From: Saccharospirillum salsuginis
Lineage (GTDB): Bacteria > Pseudomonadota > Gammaproteobacteria > Pseudomonadales > Natronospirillaceae
Reading direction: 5' to 3'
Assembly (NCBI RefSeq): GCF_014651855.1
Contig: NZ_BMXR01000001.1
Location: 310,001-374,000, forward strand
DNA: 64,000 bases
The notes beneath the pieces were generated by a model that saw only the letters and a program-made list of their open reading frames with translations, searched no databases and had not been told where the DNA came from. This document shows positions 9,206 to 17,642 of this stretch, piece by piece. The position numbers and the translations under genes are program-made. How positions within the stretch are numbered: position 1 is the stretch's first letter; every line of letters starts with the position of its first letter.

Positions 9206-9221
9206 TGCAACAGGTGTTGCA
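9206..9221. promoter_or_regulatory. Palindromic upstream activator site candidate
   Basis: TGCAACAGGTGTTGCA is a perfect 16-base dyad. It sits about 110 bp upstream of the sigma-54 promoter and just before the activator's own start, where an enhancer-binding protein site and an autoregulatory site would be expected. Confidence 0.55.
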
Positions 9222-9247
9222 AAATGCCACACCCGGGAGACGAATCG

Positions 9248-11119
9248 ATGCCTTCACAACATCATGCTCAGACCCATCCGATCCACTTGGCGCGCCAGCA
9301 TTTTTTCGAACGCGGTGCGGTGCAGGACGGTCTCATTTCTCCGTTGATCGAGCGATCCTGGCAACGTTGTTACGATGATGGTTTGCTGCCGGAAGCGTGC
9401 GGTCGGGACGCGCGCTTGAGCCAGGTCGAGTTTCGCGACGTCCGCGATCGGTCCTCGGCATTACTTGAGTCGGCCCGCCCGCAACTGGACAGTCTGTACG
9501 CGCAAATCCAGAACACCCACTGCGCGGTTTTGATGGCTGACAACCAAGGCACCATACTCCATGGTGTCGGCGATGCGGATTTCGTGCCGCAGGCGCGTCG
9601 GGTGGAGCTGATGCCCGGCGGCGTCTGGAGTGAGACGGCTCGTGGCACCAACGCCATCGGCACCGCCGCGCGCGAGGCCAAGCCGGTCGTGGTGCACGCC
9701 GGCGAACACTACCTCGACCAGAACGGGTTTCTCACTTGCGCGGCCGTGCCTATTTTCGACCCCAAAGGTCGGGTGCTGGGTGTGCTCGATATTTCCAGCG
9801 ACGCCCATCATCCTCAGCATCACACCCTGGCGCTGGTGAACCTCGCGGTCTCGATGATCGAAAACCAACTGCTGGAGCACGAATGCCAAAACGCTCACCT
9901 GTTGTTCTTCCACCCGGATGCGCATCTGCTGGGTGGCTTGTACGAGGGCATCGTGGCCTATGACGACGACGGACGCATTCTGGGGTGTAACCGTTGGGCA
10001 CGACATCACCTGGACATTCAACCGGGTCACGATGCCGACCATCAACTGACCGATTTTTTCGACACGTCCGACCGCGATCCGGCCCGATTCCGGGAACTGC
10101 GCAGCGTCGCCGGGGATACTTTTCACGCCCGGCATCGTGAACAAGCGCGGCCTTCGCAAACCGTCCCTGCCAAGCCAACCCGATCTCCATCAACAAGCGC
10201 CCTCGCCGACCTCAGTCTAGGCGACCCGATGGTCGACAAATGCATTCAGCAGGCAGGCCGGGTGCTCGGGCGCGATGTGCCCATTCTGTTGCAGGGTGAA
10301 ACCGGCGTCGGCAAGGAAGTCTGGGCCCAGGCGTTGCACCGGTCGAGCCCCAAAAGCGGCGCTCCCTTCGTTGTCGTCAATTGCGCCGCCATTCCGGAAA
10401 CCCTGATCGAAGCCGAACTGTTCGGTTATCGCGGCGGCGCCTTCACCGGCGCCGACAAAAAAGGCGCCCCGGGGCGACTGCTCGAAGCCCACGGCGGCAC
10501 CCTCTTTCTCGATGAAATCGGCGACATGCCGCTGGCCCTGCAAACCCGGCTGCTGCGGGTCCTGCAGGAACGACAGGTCGTCCCCGTCGGTGGCGGACCG
10601 GCCCGTAAGGTCGACTTCGACCTGATCAGCGCCACCAACAGCGACCTCGACAGCGCCGTCCGGAACGGTGCCTTTCGACGGGACCTTTACTACCGCATCA
10701 ACGGCTTGCGACTGAACCTGCCGCCGCTGAGGGAACGCCTGGATTTCAACGCCCTGGTCAACAAGATCCTGGAAGAGGAAGCGGCGACGGGCCTGACCGA
10801 CGCCGTGAAACACCTGTTCAGCCAACACCCCTGGCCCGGCAACCTGCGCCAACTGCGCAGCGTCATCCACACCGCCGCGCTACTGGCCGAACCCGGCGAA
10901 CCGATCGACCTGGAACACCTGCCGGCGGGGTTTGTCGAGGAGAGTCATCAGAACGACGATGGCCAGGGATCGCTCGCCGAAGCGGAAGCCGATGCGATTC
11001 GACAGGCGCTGGCCGGTCAGAACGGCAACATGTCCGCCGCCGCGCGGCAGCTGGGGATTGATCGGTCGACGTTGTATCGGAAATTGAAGCAGATGAATGG
11101 GAAGGAACCCCATACGTAG
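9248..11119 (+). CDS. Sigma-54-dependent activator, AcoR-like (GAF-AAA+-Fis)
   Basis: A 623-residue protein starting MPSQHHAQ; GGGAGA at about 9235-9240 decides this start. Residues about 60-210 form a GAF-type sensor region (CAVLMADNQGTILHG...ELMPGGVWSETARGTNAIGTA is the AcoR signature). A PAS-like stretch follows, then the AAA+ core with Walker A GETGVGKE, the sigma-54 contact loop GAFTGADKKGAPG and Walker B GGTLFLDEIGDM. A Fis-type helix-turn-helix ends the protein (GNMSAAARQLGIDRSTLYRKL). It should bind upstream of the divergent ALDH gene and activate it in response to an aldehyde or alcohol signal. The stop codon TAG is contributed by the start of a downstream palindromic repeat. Confidence 0.9.
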   Translation: MPSQHHAQTHPIHLARQHFFERGAVQDGLISPLIERSWQRCYDDGLLPEACGRDARLSQVEFRDVRDRSSALLESARPQLDSLYAQIQNTHCAVLMADNQGTILHGVGDADFVPQARRVELMPGGVWSETARGTNAIGTAAREAKPVVVHAGEHYLDQNGFLTCAAVPIFDPKGRVLGVLDISSDAHHPQHHTLALVNLAVSMIENQLLEHECQNAHLLFFHPDAHLLGGLYEGIVAYDDDGRILGCNRWARHHLDIQPGHDADHQLTDFFDTSDRDPARFRELRSVAGDTFHARHREQARPSQTVPAKPTRSPSTSALADLSLGDPMVDKCIQQAGRVLGRDVPILLQGETGVGKEVWAQALHRSSPKSGAPFVVVNCAAIPETLIEAELFGYRGGAFTGADKKGAPGRLLEAHGGTLFLDEIGDMPLALQTRLLRVLQERQVVPVGGGPARKVDFDLISATNSDLDSAVRNGAFRRDLYYRINGLRLNLPPLRERLDFNALVNKILEEEAATGLTDAVKHLFSQHPWPGNLRQLRSVIHTAALLAEPGEPIDLEHLPAGFVEESHQNDDGQGSLAEAEADAIRQALAGQNGNMSAAARQLGIDRSTLYRKLKQMNGKEPHT

Positions 11120-11236
11120 GGTGGGCAATGCCCACCATCGATAGAAACCTTAGGCCAATGCGCATTAGGTAAAATGAAATTCAAGACGAGGAAGTGGGTG
11201 TATTGGTTAAAAAATGGTGGGCGATGCCCACCCTAC
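11116..11236. repeat. Paired GTAGGGTGGGC palindromes between activator and tatB
   Basis: Two inverted copies of GTAGGGTGGGCAATGCCCAC (11116-11137 and 11214-11236, the second reversed) bracket about 75 bp, a MITE-like arrangement. Each copy is also self-complementary (GGTGGGC/GCCCACC). The TAG stop codons of the activator gene and of tatB both come from the repeat's outer GTAG. A related half copy occurs near 42160. Confidence 0.7.
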
Positions 11237-11490
11237 ACGTCCTTCTTTGAGGTTTCTTTCGGATCTGGATTCAACGGCGGTTCCACCTCATCGCTCATCA
11301 CCGACGGATCGTGTTTCTTGTCCCCACGAACCTCCGACTCCAACTGCCACTGAAGATCCCGGACATAGCGCTTCACCTGGCCAACCGTGCGGCCCACCGA
11401 ACGCGCCACCACCGGCAAACGCTCCGGCCCGACCACCACCAGCGCCAGCACTGCCAGTACCATCAACTCCGCAAAGCCGATATCAAACAT
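11233..11490 (-). CDS. tatB: Sec-independent translocase subunit TatB
   Basis: An 85-residue protein starting MFDIGFAELMVLAVLALVVVGPERLP, the TatB amphipathic-helix entry with the conserved Glu and GPERLP hinge. It continues with an amphipathic helix (VARSVGRTVGQVKRYVRDL) and a short charged tail. TatB with TatC forms the twin-arginine receptor in the inner membrane. It is much shorter than E. coli TatB, with a short tail whose stop falls in a palindromic repeat, so the end may have been trimmed by that element. It lies 27 bp after tatA on the same strand. No tatC follows; the next gene is convergent. Confidence 0.88.
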   Translation of the reverse strand: MFDIGFAELMVLAVLALVVVGPERLPVVARSVGRTVGQVKRYVRDLQWQLESEVRGDKKHDPSVMSDEVEPPLNPDPKETSKKDV

Positions 11491-11517
11491 AACGCCTCTC
11501 CTCTTATCGAGGACGCA

Positions 11518-11733
11518 TCAGGACACCGAATCGGTCGACTTCACATCCGCCTTAACCGTCGACGCCTCGGCTTTTTCCAGCGACTCGGGCTCCTCATTCA
11601 TCGCATGCTTGAACCCCTTGATCGCACCGCCGACTTCACCGCCCAGACCTTTTAACCGCTTGGTTCCAAACACCACCAGAACGATCGCCAGAACGATGAC
11701 CAATTGCCAGATTGAAATGCCGCCTAAACCCAT
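11518..11733 (-). CDS. tatA: Sec-independent translocase subunit TatA
   Basis: A 71-residue protein starting [41 protein letters not shown], a textbook TatA: one membrane helix, FG(T)KRL hinge and amphipathic helix, then an acidic tail. TatA oligomerises to form the conducting element for folded proteins. The ATG at 11733 is chosen over an upstream extension because the family begins MG(L)GGISIWQL. It follows the ABC transporter operon by 68 bp on the same strand and could be read through from it. The binding protein of that operon has a twin-arginine signal, which gives this location some logic. Confidence 0.92.
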   Translation of the reverse strand: MGLGGISIWQLVIVLAIVLVVFGTKRLKGLGGEVGGAIKGFKHAMNEEPESLEKAEASTVKADVKSTDSVS

Positions 11734-11801
11734 GTTGTTTGCCTCTTGTTTGGTGCGTTGTTTTTGTTGTTGCGATTGTGAAGCGCCGGGCCTACCCACC
11801 A

Positions 11802-12617
11802 TCAAATAGCCAGATAGGTATGCCGCATCTCCTCATCGTTGAGGACATCCTCAGCCAGGCCATCGAACACCACCTGCCCCATGTCCAAGATAACCGCCCG
11901 GTCCGCCAACTTCAAAGCCGCAATCGCATTTTGTTCCACAATCACCGTTGTAATGCCGTGCGACTTGATCTCTTTCAGCGTCGCCTCGATCTCATGCACA
12001 ATCACCGGCGCCAGCCCCTCGTAGGGCTCATCCAGCAACAACAGCTTAATATCCCGCGCCAGGGCCCGGCCAATCGCCAGCATCTGCTGCTCGCCGCCGG
12101 ACAAGGTCACCCCTTCCTGCATCCGCCGTTCCTGCAAACGCGGAAAGAGCTGATAAATCCGCTCGATCGTCCAGCCATGTCCGGGCGCGATCTGCGCCAG
12201 CTTCAGGTTTTCCTCCACCGTCAGACCCGGGATGATCCGCCGGTCCTCCGGCACCAGCGCAAGGCCATTGCGCGCTGCCTCGAACGCCTTCATCGTATGC
12301 AGCGGTTGATGGTCCAGCCAAATCTCCCCGTGGCTGACCGAAGGCGAATCCACCCGGGCCAGCGCCCGCAATGTGGACGTTTTACCGGCGCCGTTTCGGC
12401 CCAGTAACGCCAGAATCTCACCTTCGTGAATATCCAGACTGATGCCCTGGACGATATAGCTTTCGCCGTAGTAGGCGTGCAGATCCCAAACCGAGAAATA
12501 GGCGGGCGCGGAAGACGCATGGTTGGCACTCATCGACGCCGGTTTCCGGGAGGGTTCGTTCATCGATTCCTCCACCGGCTGTTTCGTTGGCTCTTTCATA
12601 ACGACGGACTCATTCAT
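11802..12617 (-). CDS. Branched-chain-type ABC transporter ATPase (LivF-like)
   Basis: A 271-residue ATPase. An unusual Ser/Pro-rich leader of about 38 residues comes before the core ([14 protein letters not shown]). Walker A is GRNGAGKTS, the signature is [16 protein letters not shown] and Walker B is [13 protein letters not shown]. It is the second ATPase of a HAAT-type importer. The start at 12617 has GAGGG about 8-12 bp upstream inside the end of the livG-like gene; a later start (for example at MSANHA) is possible. The PYEGLAP box and short length mark it as the LivF rather than LivG subunit. Confidence 0.88.
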   Translation of the reverse strand: MNESVVMKEPTKQPVEESMNEPSRKPASMSANHASSAPAYFSVWDLHAYYGESYIVQGISLDIHEGEILALLGRNGAGKTSTLRALARVDSPSVSHGEIWLDHQPLHTMKAFEAARNGLALVPEDRRIIPGLTVEENLKLAQIAPGHGWTIERIYQLFPRLQERRMQEGVTLSGGEQQMLAIGRALARDIKLLLLDEPYEGLAPVIVHEIEATLKEIKSHGITTVIVEQNAIAALKLADRAVILDMGQVVFDGLAEDVLNDEEMRHTYLAI

Positions 12618-12621
12618 TCGT

Positions 12622-13386
12622 TCAACCCTCTGATTCCACAGTGCCCAGATAGGCTTCCTGCACCTTGGGATGCCCCTTGATGTTCTGCGGATCGTCCTCG
12701 ACGATCACATGCCCCTGCGACAGCACGCTGATGCGATCGGCCAGGCTGAACACCACGTGCATGTCATGTTCGATCACCACAAACGTAATGTTGTGCGCCT
12801 CGCTGATGGTGCGCAGCAACTCGATGGTATTATTGGTGTCGGCCCGGGACATGCCCGCCGTCGGTTCATCCAGCAACAACAGTTTAGGCGATTGCACCAG
12901 GCACATGGCCATTTCGAGGCGTCGCTTGTTGCCCCGCGACATGGACGAAGCCAGCAGGTGACGCTGGTCGATCAGGCCGACGTCCTCGAGTATCCGCTCG
13001 GACTGGTAGCGAATGTCCGCTTCCTTACCCAGATACTTGAACGGCGACAGCTTGAAAGCCCCGTCCCGACTGGCCAGCGCCGGTATCATCAGGTTTTCCA
13101 GTATCGTCAGATCGGAAAACACTTCCGGCGTCTGAAACACCCGGCTGACCCCGAGTTGGTTGATCTCATAGGGTTTCAGACCGATCAGGCTGCGACCGCC
13201 AAAGGTGACGGTGCCGCTGTCGGGGATCAGCTTACCGACAAGGCAGTTCAGCAAGGTCGACTTGCCGGCTCCGTTCGGGCCGATGATGGCGTGAATGGTG
13301 TTCTCACGAACCGAGAGGTTGACGTCGTCGAGCGCCGCCAGGCCGCCGAATCGTTTGTTCACACCCTGAACTTCCAGAATACTCAT
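12622..13386 (-). CDS. Branched-chain-type ABC transporter ATPase (LivG-like)
   Basis: A 254-residue ATPase. Walker A is GPNGAGKST. Two segments, VGKLIPDSGTVTFGGRSLIGLKPYEINQLGVSRVFQTPEVF, are typical of LivG. The signature is SRGNKRRLEMAMCL, a variant with SMSRGNKR in place of LSGGQ, and Walker B is LLLLDEPTAGMSRADT. The non-canonical signature is worth noting because most LivG proteins have LS(Y/H)GQ(Q/R)R; activity is likely retained but this should be checked. It overlaps the upstream permease gene by one base and lies 4 bp before the LivF-like gene, so the transporter genes are one operon. Confidence 0.88.
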   Translation of the reverse strand: MSILEVQGVNKRFGGLAALDDVNLSVRENTIHAIIGPNGAGKSTLLNCLVGKLIPDSGTVTFGGRSLIGLKPYEINQLGVSRVFQTPEVFSDLTILENLMIPALASRDGAFKLSPFKYLGKEADIRYQSERILEDVGLIDQRHLLASSMSRGNKRRLEMAMCLVQSPKLLLLDEPTAGMSRADTNNTIELLRTISEAHNITFVVIEHDMHVVFSLADRISVLSQGHVIVEDDPQNIKGHPKVQEAYLGTVESEG

Positions 13387-14582
13387 CAGTGTGTCTCCCC
13401 GGGTTCAAGCGATTTGGAAGAGCCTGGCTCCGAATGCTGCAGTCGTTTCACACTCCGCACGGTCCAGCGCGATACACGCTGCGCGCCTTCGACCAGACCT
13501 CCGGGCAGGAAGATCACCACCAGCATGAAGATCAGACCCAGCGACAAGTGCCAGCCCTTGCCGACAAAGGGACTGATCAAAGTGACCAGAATGTCGCCCA
13601 GCCAATCCGGCAGGAAGGTGAACCAGGCCTCGATCACGTTGTCGTTGATGCGGCTGAAGATGTTCTCGAAATATTTGATGATGGCCGCGCCCAGCACCGG
13701 CCCCAGCAGCGAGCCGGCACCACCCATGATGGTCATCAGAACCACCTCGCCCGAGGCTGTCCACTGCATGCGTTCGGCACCGGCCAGCGGGTCCATGCTC
13801 GCCATCAAACCGCCGGCGAGACCGGCGTACATGCCGGAAATGACGAAGGCGGCCAGCGTATAGGGTTTGGTGTTGATCCCGGTGTAGTTCAGACGCGTCT
13901 GATTGCTTTTCACCGCGCGCAGCATCATGCCGAAGGACGACCGGAAGATGCGCAGTGAGATAAAGAACGCGGCAATCAGAATCAGTGCGCAGATATAGAA
14001 ACCGACGTTGAACTGCAGTTCCATCCCGAGGAAGGGCACCTGGGCGGTATCGTTCATTTCCAGACCGAACAGTTGCGGCGACGGCAGCACCCCTTCTGTG
14101 GAGGCGCCGTCCAGAACGCGCGGGTCGTCCAGCGCCAGTTGCAACCCGGTTTCGCCGTTGGTAATGGGTGTGAGTACGGAGTAAGCCAGGTTGAAGGACA
14201 TTTGCGCGAAGGCCAGCGTCAGGATCGAGAAGTAGATGCCGGACCGCTTCAGCGAGACATAGCCGATGACCAGGGCGAACAGACCGGAAATCAACACCGA
14301 CAGAAGGATCGCCGGAACAATGTTGACGCTCAGCAATTTGAACATCCAGACGGCGGAGTAGCTGCCCACACCGAGGAAGGCGGCGTGACCGAACGAGAGA
14401 TAGCCGGTCAACCCGAACAGGATGTTAAAGCCGATGGCGAATATGCCGAAGATGGCGAACCGCTGCATCAGGTCCGGGTACCCGGCCCCGAGCGGTGCCA
14501 GCAACAGGGGGGCGGCGAGGACAACCAGGGAAAATACGATGACCAGCATCGTGTCTTTATTGTTGAGTAACTTCGCTAACAT
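13386..14582 (-). CDS. Branched-chain-type ABC transporter permease (LivM-like)
   Basis: A 398-residue inner-membrane permease with eight or more hydrophobic segments. Motifs include [48 protein letters not shown] and [19 protein letters not shown], the coupling-loop region of LivM. A loop between helices (about residues 140-180) is longer than in amino-acid transporters and may form a periplasmic insertion. It sits 1 bp after the LivH-like gene and overlaps the LivG-like gene. With LivH-like it forms the heterodimeric channel. Substrate is unknown; relatives carry amino acids, urea, short amides or aromatic compounds. Confidence 0.88.
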   Translation of the reverse strand: MLAKLLNNKDTMLVIVFSLVVLAAPLLLAPLGAGYPDLMQRFAIFGIFAIGFNILFGLTGYLSFGHAAFLGVGSYSAVWMFKLLSVNIVPAILLSVLISGLFALVIGYVSLKRSGIYFSILTLAFAQMSFNLAYSVLTPITNGETGLQLALDDPRVLDGASTEGVLPSPQLFGLEMNDTAQVPFLGMELQFNVGFYICALILIAAFFISLRIFRSSFGMMLRAVKSNQTRLNYTGINTKPYTLAAFVISGMYAGLAGGLMASMDPLAGAERMQWTASGEVVLMTIMGGAGSLLGPVLGAAIIKYFENIFSRINDNVIEAWFTFLPDWLGDILVTLISPFVGKGWHLSLGLIFMLVVIFLPGGLVEGAQRVSRWTVRSVKRLQHSEPGSSKSLEPGETH

Positions 14583-14583
14583 C

Positions 14584-15618
14584 TTAGGTCTCCATGACGC
14601 CTTTGCGACCCATCAGACCGCGTGGCCGGGTCAAGAGAATAATGACGGCGACCAGATAAATGATGACCTGGTCGATCGAGAAGCCGAAAAACAATGCCTT
14701 CACCTGGGTCATGGATGCGAAGCTCTGCAGAACCCCCAACAGGAAGCCGGCGGCGACAGCGCCCGGCAGTGAGCCCATGCCGCCGACGACCACCACGACG
14801 AAGCAGAGCACGAGGAAATCCATGCCCATGTGGTAGTTCGGTGACAGGATCGGCGTGTACATGGCACCGGCGAGGCCGGTGACGACGGCGGCGATACCGA
14901 ACATGGCGGTAAAGCGCTTGTCGATGTCGATGCCCAGCAGGCCGACGGTTTCGCGATCGGCCATGCCGGCGCGCACGACCATGCCGAAGGTGGTGAAGCG
15001 CAGGAAGGCGAACACGCCGCCGATGATCAGCGCGGCGAACAGGAAGTACACCAGGCGCCAGATGGGGTAGATGATGGACCCGGGAGACAATCCCAGTGCC
15101 GCTCCAACATCGACGGCGCCGCGCAGGGCGTCCGGTGCCGGTTGCGGAATCGGGTTGGCGCCGAAGATCTGTTTGATGATTTCCTGCAGCACGATAGCCA
15201 GGCCGAAGGTGACGAGGATCTGGTCGGCGTGCGGACGTTTGTAGAAGTGTTTGATCAACCCCCGTTCCATGGCGATGCCGATAAGGAGCATGGCGGGGAT
15301 GACGAACAGCAGCGACCAGAAGACGGAGTAGTCGACCATCAATTGGCCAAAGTCTCCGAACCAGAGCTCGGCGTACTGGACCCGGATTTCGAGGGGTTCG
15401 CCCCAGGGGTTGGTTTCGGTTTCGGAGAGGGTGACTCGTTCGAGGCTCAGCAGGCCGTTGACGACAACGGTGCAGAAGGCTCCGATCATGAAGAGGGCGC
15501 CATGGGCGAAGTTGACGACGCCCAGGGTGCCGAATATAAGCGTCAGGCCCAGGGCGATCAGTGCATAGGCACTGCCTTTGTCCAGGCCGTTGAGAATTTG
15601 CAGTAAGATGGCGTCCAT
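14584..15618 (-). CDS. Branched-chain-type ABC transporter permease (LivH-like)
   Basis: A 344-residue permease with the LivH layout: an N-terminal [44 protein letters not shown], the coupling motif [22 protein letters not shown], and [22 protein letters not shown] near the end. Residues about 60-90 are an extra hydrophilic loop not present in LivH of E. coli. The gene is separated from the upstream binding-protein gene by about 240 bp that contains a long hairpin element, so the binding protein can be expressed in excess of the permease, as is common for ABC importers. Confidence 0.88.
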   Translation of the reverse strand: MDAILLQILNGLDKGSAYALIALGLTLIFGTLGVVNFAHGALFMIGAFCTVVVNGLLSLERVTLSETETNPWGEPLEIRVQYAELWFGDFGQLMVDYSVFWSLLFVIPAMLLIGIAMERGLIKHFYKRPHADQILVTFGLAIVLQEIIKQIFGANPIPQPAPDALRGAVDVGAALGLSPGSIIYPIWRLVYFLFAALIIGGVFAFLRFTTFGMVVRAGMADRETVGLLGIDIDKRFTAMFGIAAVVTGLAGAMYTPILSPNYHMGMDFLVLCFVVVVVGGMGSLPGAVAAGFLLGVLQSFASMTQVKALFFGFSIDQVIIYLVAVIILLTRPRGLMGRKGVMET

Positions 15619-15706
15619 CGTCTGTACCTTAAGTTACAGCGAGAGCCCCTTGGGTGGGCTCGTTTGGTAAGGCGGCTGGGTTTCTATTGGTGCCGGGAAC
15701 CCGCGC

Positions 15707-15813
15707 CTGGTGCCGGGGGTAGCTCATGCGGGGTCGCCGTATATACATCCATGTAGGCTTGACCGAGGCATCCATGCCTCGCACATCCCCGCCTGAGCTA
15801 CCCCCGGCACCAG
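15707..15813. repeat. Long intergenic hairpin element (core motif family)
   Basis: Left arm CTGGTGCCGGGGGTAGCTCA at 15707-15726 pairs with the right arm ending at 15813. Read on the minus strand, the centre is AAGCCTACATGGATGTAT, shared with elements at 32941 and 42277. It fills most of the 15619-15862 gap between the binding protein and permease genes and could attenuate transcription between them. Confidence 0.75.
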
Positions 15814-15862
15814 TCGCTCGTATTGGTAGCCAATCCCCAAATAGGGGTCCTAAACCAGGTGC

Positions 15863-17203
15863 TTACGCTCCCGGATTACACTGACCCAGTGAACCACCGG
15901 CAAACATCGGGTGGTCGGGTTCGTACATCACTTGCTCCATTGGCGTGACCTGAACCACTTCCAGCAAGTCGAACTCGGATTCGGGATTTTCCTTACCGCG
16001 TACGACCAGCACGTCTTTGAAGCATTGGTGGTCGGCGCCCCGGTAGAGGGTTTTGCCGTTGCCGAGTCCGTCGAATTCGAAGTCCTCGAGGGCTTCGGCG
16101 ACGGCGCAGGGGTTGAAGCTGCCGGCACGCTGGACGGCGTCCGCGTAGAGCAGGGTCTGGACGTAGCAGGTGTGGGCGGCCTGCGACGGTGGCTGGCCGT
16201 ATTCGCGGCCGAAGGATGAGACGAAGGTTTGCGACGCCTGGTCCTGCAGGGACCAGTGCCAGTTGGTGGAGCCGAAAATGCCTTTGACGTTCTGGCCGGC
16301 ACCACGCGCCATCAGGCGTGAGTAGAGCGGGACAACGATTTCGAAGTTTTTGCCGTTGACCATTTTTTCGCGCAGACCGAATTGGACGGCGTTGGTCAGT
16401 GAGTTGACCATGTTGGCGCCGTAGTGGTTGAGCACGAGGACGTCGGCGTCGGAGTTGAGAACCGGGGCGATGTAGGAGGAGAAGTCGGTTTCCGCGAGCG
16501 GTGTGCGCACGGCGTTGACGGTCTCCCAGCCTTTTTCCTCGGTGGCGGCCATGATGGATTCTTCCTGGGTCCAGCCCCAGGTGTAGTCGGCGGTCAGGTG
16601 GTAGGCCTTGCGGTCGGTGCCGTACCTTTCGGCCAGTACCGGGGCCAGGGCGGCGCCGGACATGTAGGCGTTGAAGAAGTGGCGGAAGCCGTTGGCCTTT
16701 TTGTCCTTACCGGTGGTGTCGTTGGAGTGGGTCAGGCCAGCCATGAAGATGACACCGGCGTCCTGGCACAATGACTGGACGGCGATGGCGACGCCGGAGG
16801 AGGAACCGCCGGTGATCATGATGGCGCCGTCTTTTTCGATCATGGCGCGGGCGGAGGCGCGTGCGGCATCGGATTTGGTCTGGGTGTCGCCGGTGACGTA
16901 GTCGACTTTGCGTCCGAGTATGCCGGTGCCGTCCAGTGCTTTGGAGGAGAAGGTGTTGAGCATACCGCCATCGCCTCCACCGTTGAGGTGTTTGACGGCG
17001 AGTTCATAGGCACGCAGTTCATCGGCGCCTTCGTCGGCATACGGGCCGGATTGGGGCACGTTGAAGCCGAGCACGACGCTGCCGGGTCCGGGTTCATTGG
17101 TGAAGGCATGCGCCTTGGTGAAGATGGTTGGAGCCGCCAGGCCTGCACCGACGGCGCCGCTGCCTTTGATGAACGAGCGACGGTTGGTCTTGAAGTCAGC
17201 CAT
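15863..17203 (-). CDS. Tat-exported ABC substrate-binding protein (branched-chain amino acid family)
   Basis: A 446-residue periplasmic binding protein of the Leu/Ile/Val-type fold. It starts MADFKTNRRSFIKGSGAVGAGLAAP, a clear twin-arginine signal (NRRSFIK) ending near KAHA. The mature part begins VVLGFNVPQSGPYADEGADELRAYELAVKHLNGG, then ITGGSSSGVAIAVQSLCQDAGVIFMAG. At least four Cys are present in the mature protein (LCQD, HTCYV, NPCAV, HQCF, QCNPG), an unusual number for this family. GAGAGAAAC lies just upstream of the start. Export in a folded state suggests cofactor binding or rapid folding; the substrate is unknown. Proximity of tatA/tatB and of an aldehyde dehydrogenase is suggestive only. 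Confidence 0.88.
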   Translation of the reverse strand: MADFKTNRRSFIKGSGAVGAGLAAPTIFTKAHAFTNEPGPGSVVLGFNVPQSGPYADEGADELRAYELAVKHLNGGGDGGMLNTFSSKALDGTGILGRKVDYVTGDTQTKSDAARASARAMIEKDGAIMITGGSSSGVAIAVQSLCQDAGVIFMAGLTHSNDTTGKDKKANGFRHFFNAYMSGAALAPVLAERYGTDRKAYHLTADYTWGWTQEESIMAATEEKGWETVNAVRTPLAETDFSSYIAPVLNSDADVLVLNHYGANMVNSLTNAVQFGLREKMVNGKNFEIVVPLYSRLMARGAGQNVKGIFGSTNWHWSLQDQASQTFVSSFGREYGQPPSQAAHTCYVQTLLYADAVQRAGSFNPCAVAEALEDFEFDGLGNGKTLYRGADHQCFKDVLVVRGKENPESEFDLLEVVQVTPMEQVMYEPDHPMFAGGSLGQCNPGA

Positions 17204-17642
17204 TGTTTCTCTCCTGATTGTGATCTTGTTTTTGTTGTAAAGGCATGCAAAGTCTTTTCGCATGGTTCGCCAGATGGTTACCGTTTCGAGCGAGAGCCTT
17301 TGCATCTGACCTGGTTAAAACTTGCACTGGACTGCTTATTAATCAACCAACGCAGCGCGAAATACAACTAATGTCTAAAGCGAGAAACGAAGCTATGCGG
17401 CGATTTCCGATTGTTAAGTCGGGGTCACGAATGGCCTCGATCGGTCGCCGATAGACCACTGCGCGCTCAAAAAGCCCCCCTATATGAACAAAAATTGTTA
17501 CCAAAACGTCATTAAAATCCGTTAGGGTAGTCTCTGGTCATTTTCTGACCATTTGTTCAAATAACTAAAAAACACAACAATGGGATCTGTCGTCGACTCT
17601 GAATGGAAGTCAGTGATCCCGGACAACAGACGAGGGAAGGTT

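Noticed and set aside
12670..13863. Long plus-strand frame opposite the transporter ATPase and permease
   Set aside because: It crosses two clear ABC genes on the other strand and encodes His/Gln/Arg-rich low-complexity text without a domain.
17220..17320. Sigma-54 promoter before the Tat-exported binding protein
   Set aside because: A TGGCGAACCATGCG-like string exists, but GG and GC are eight rather than ten bases apart.
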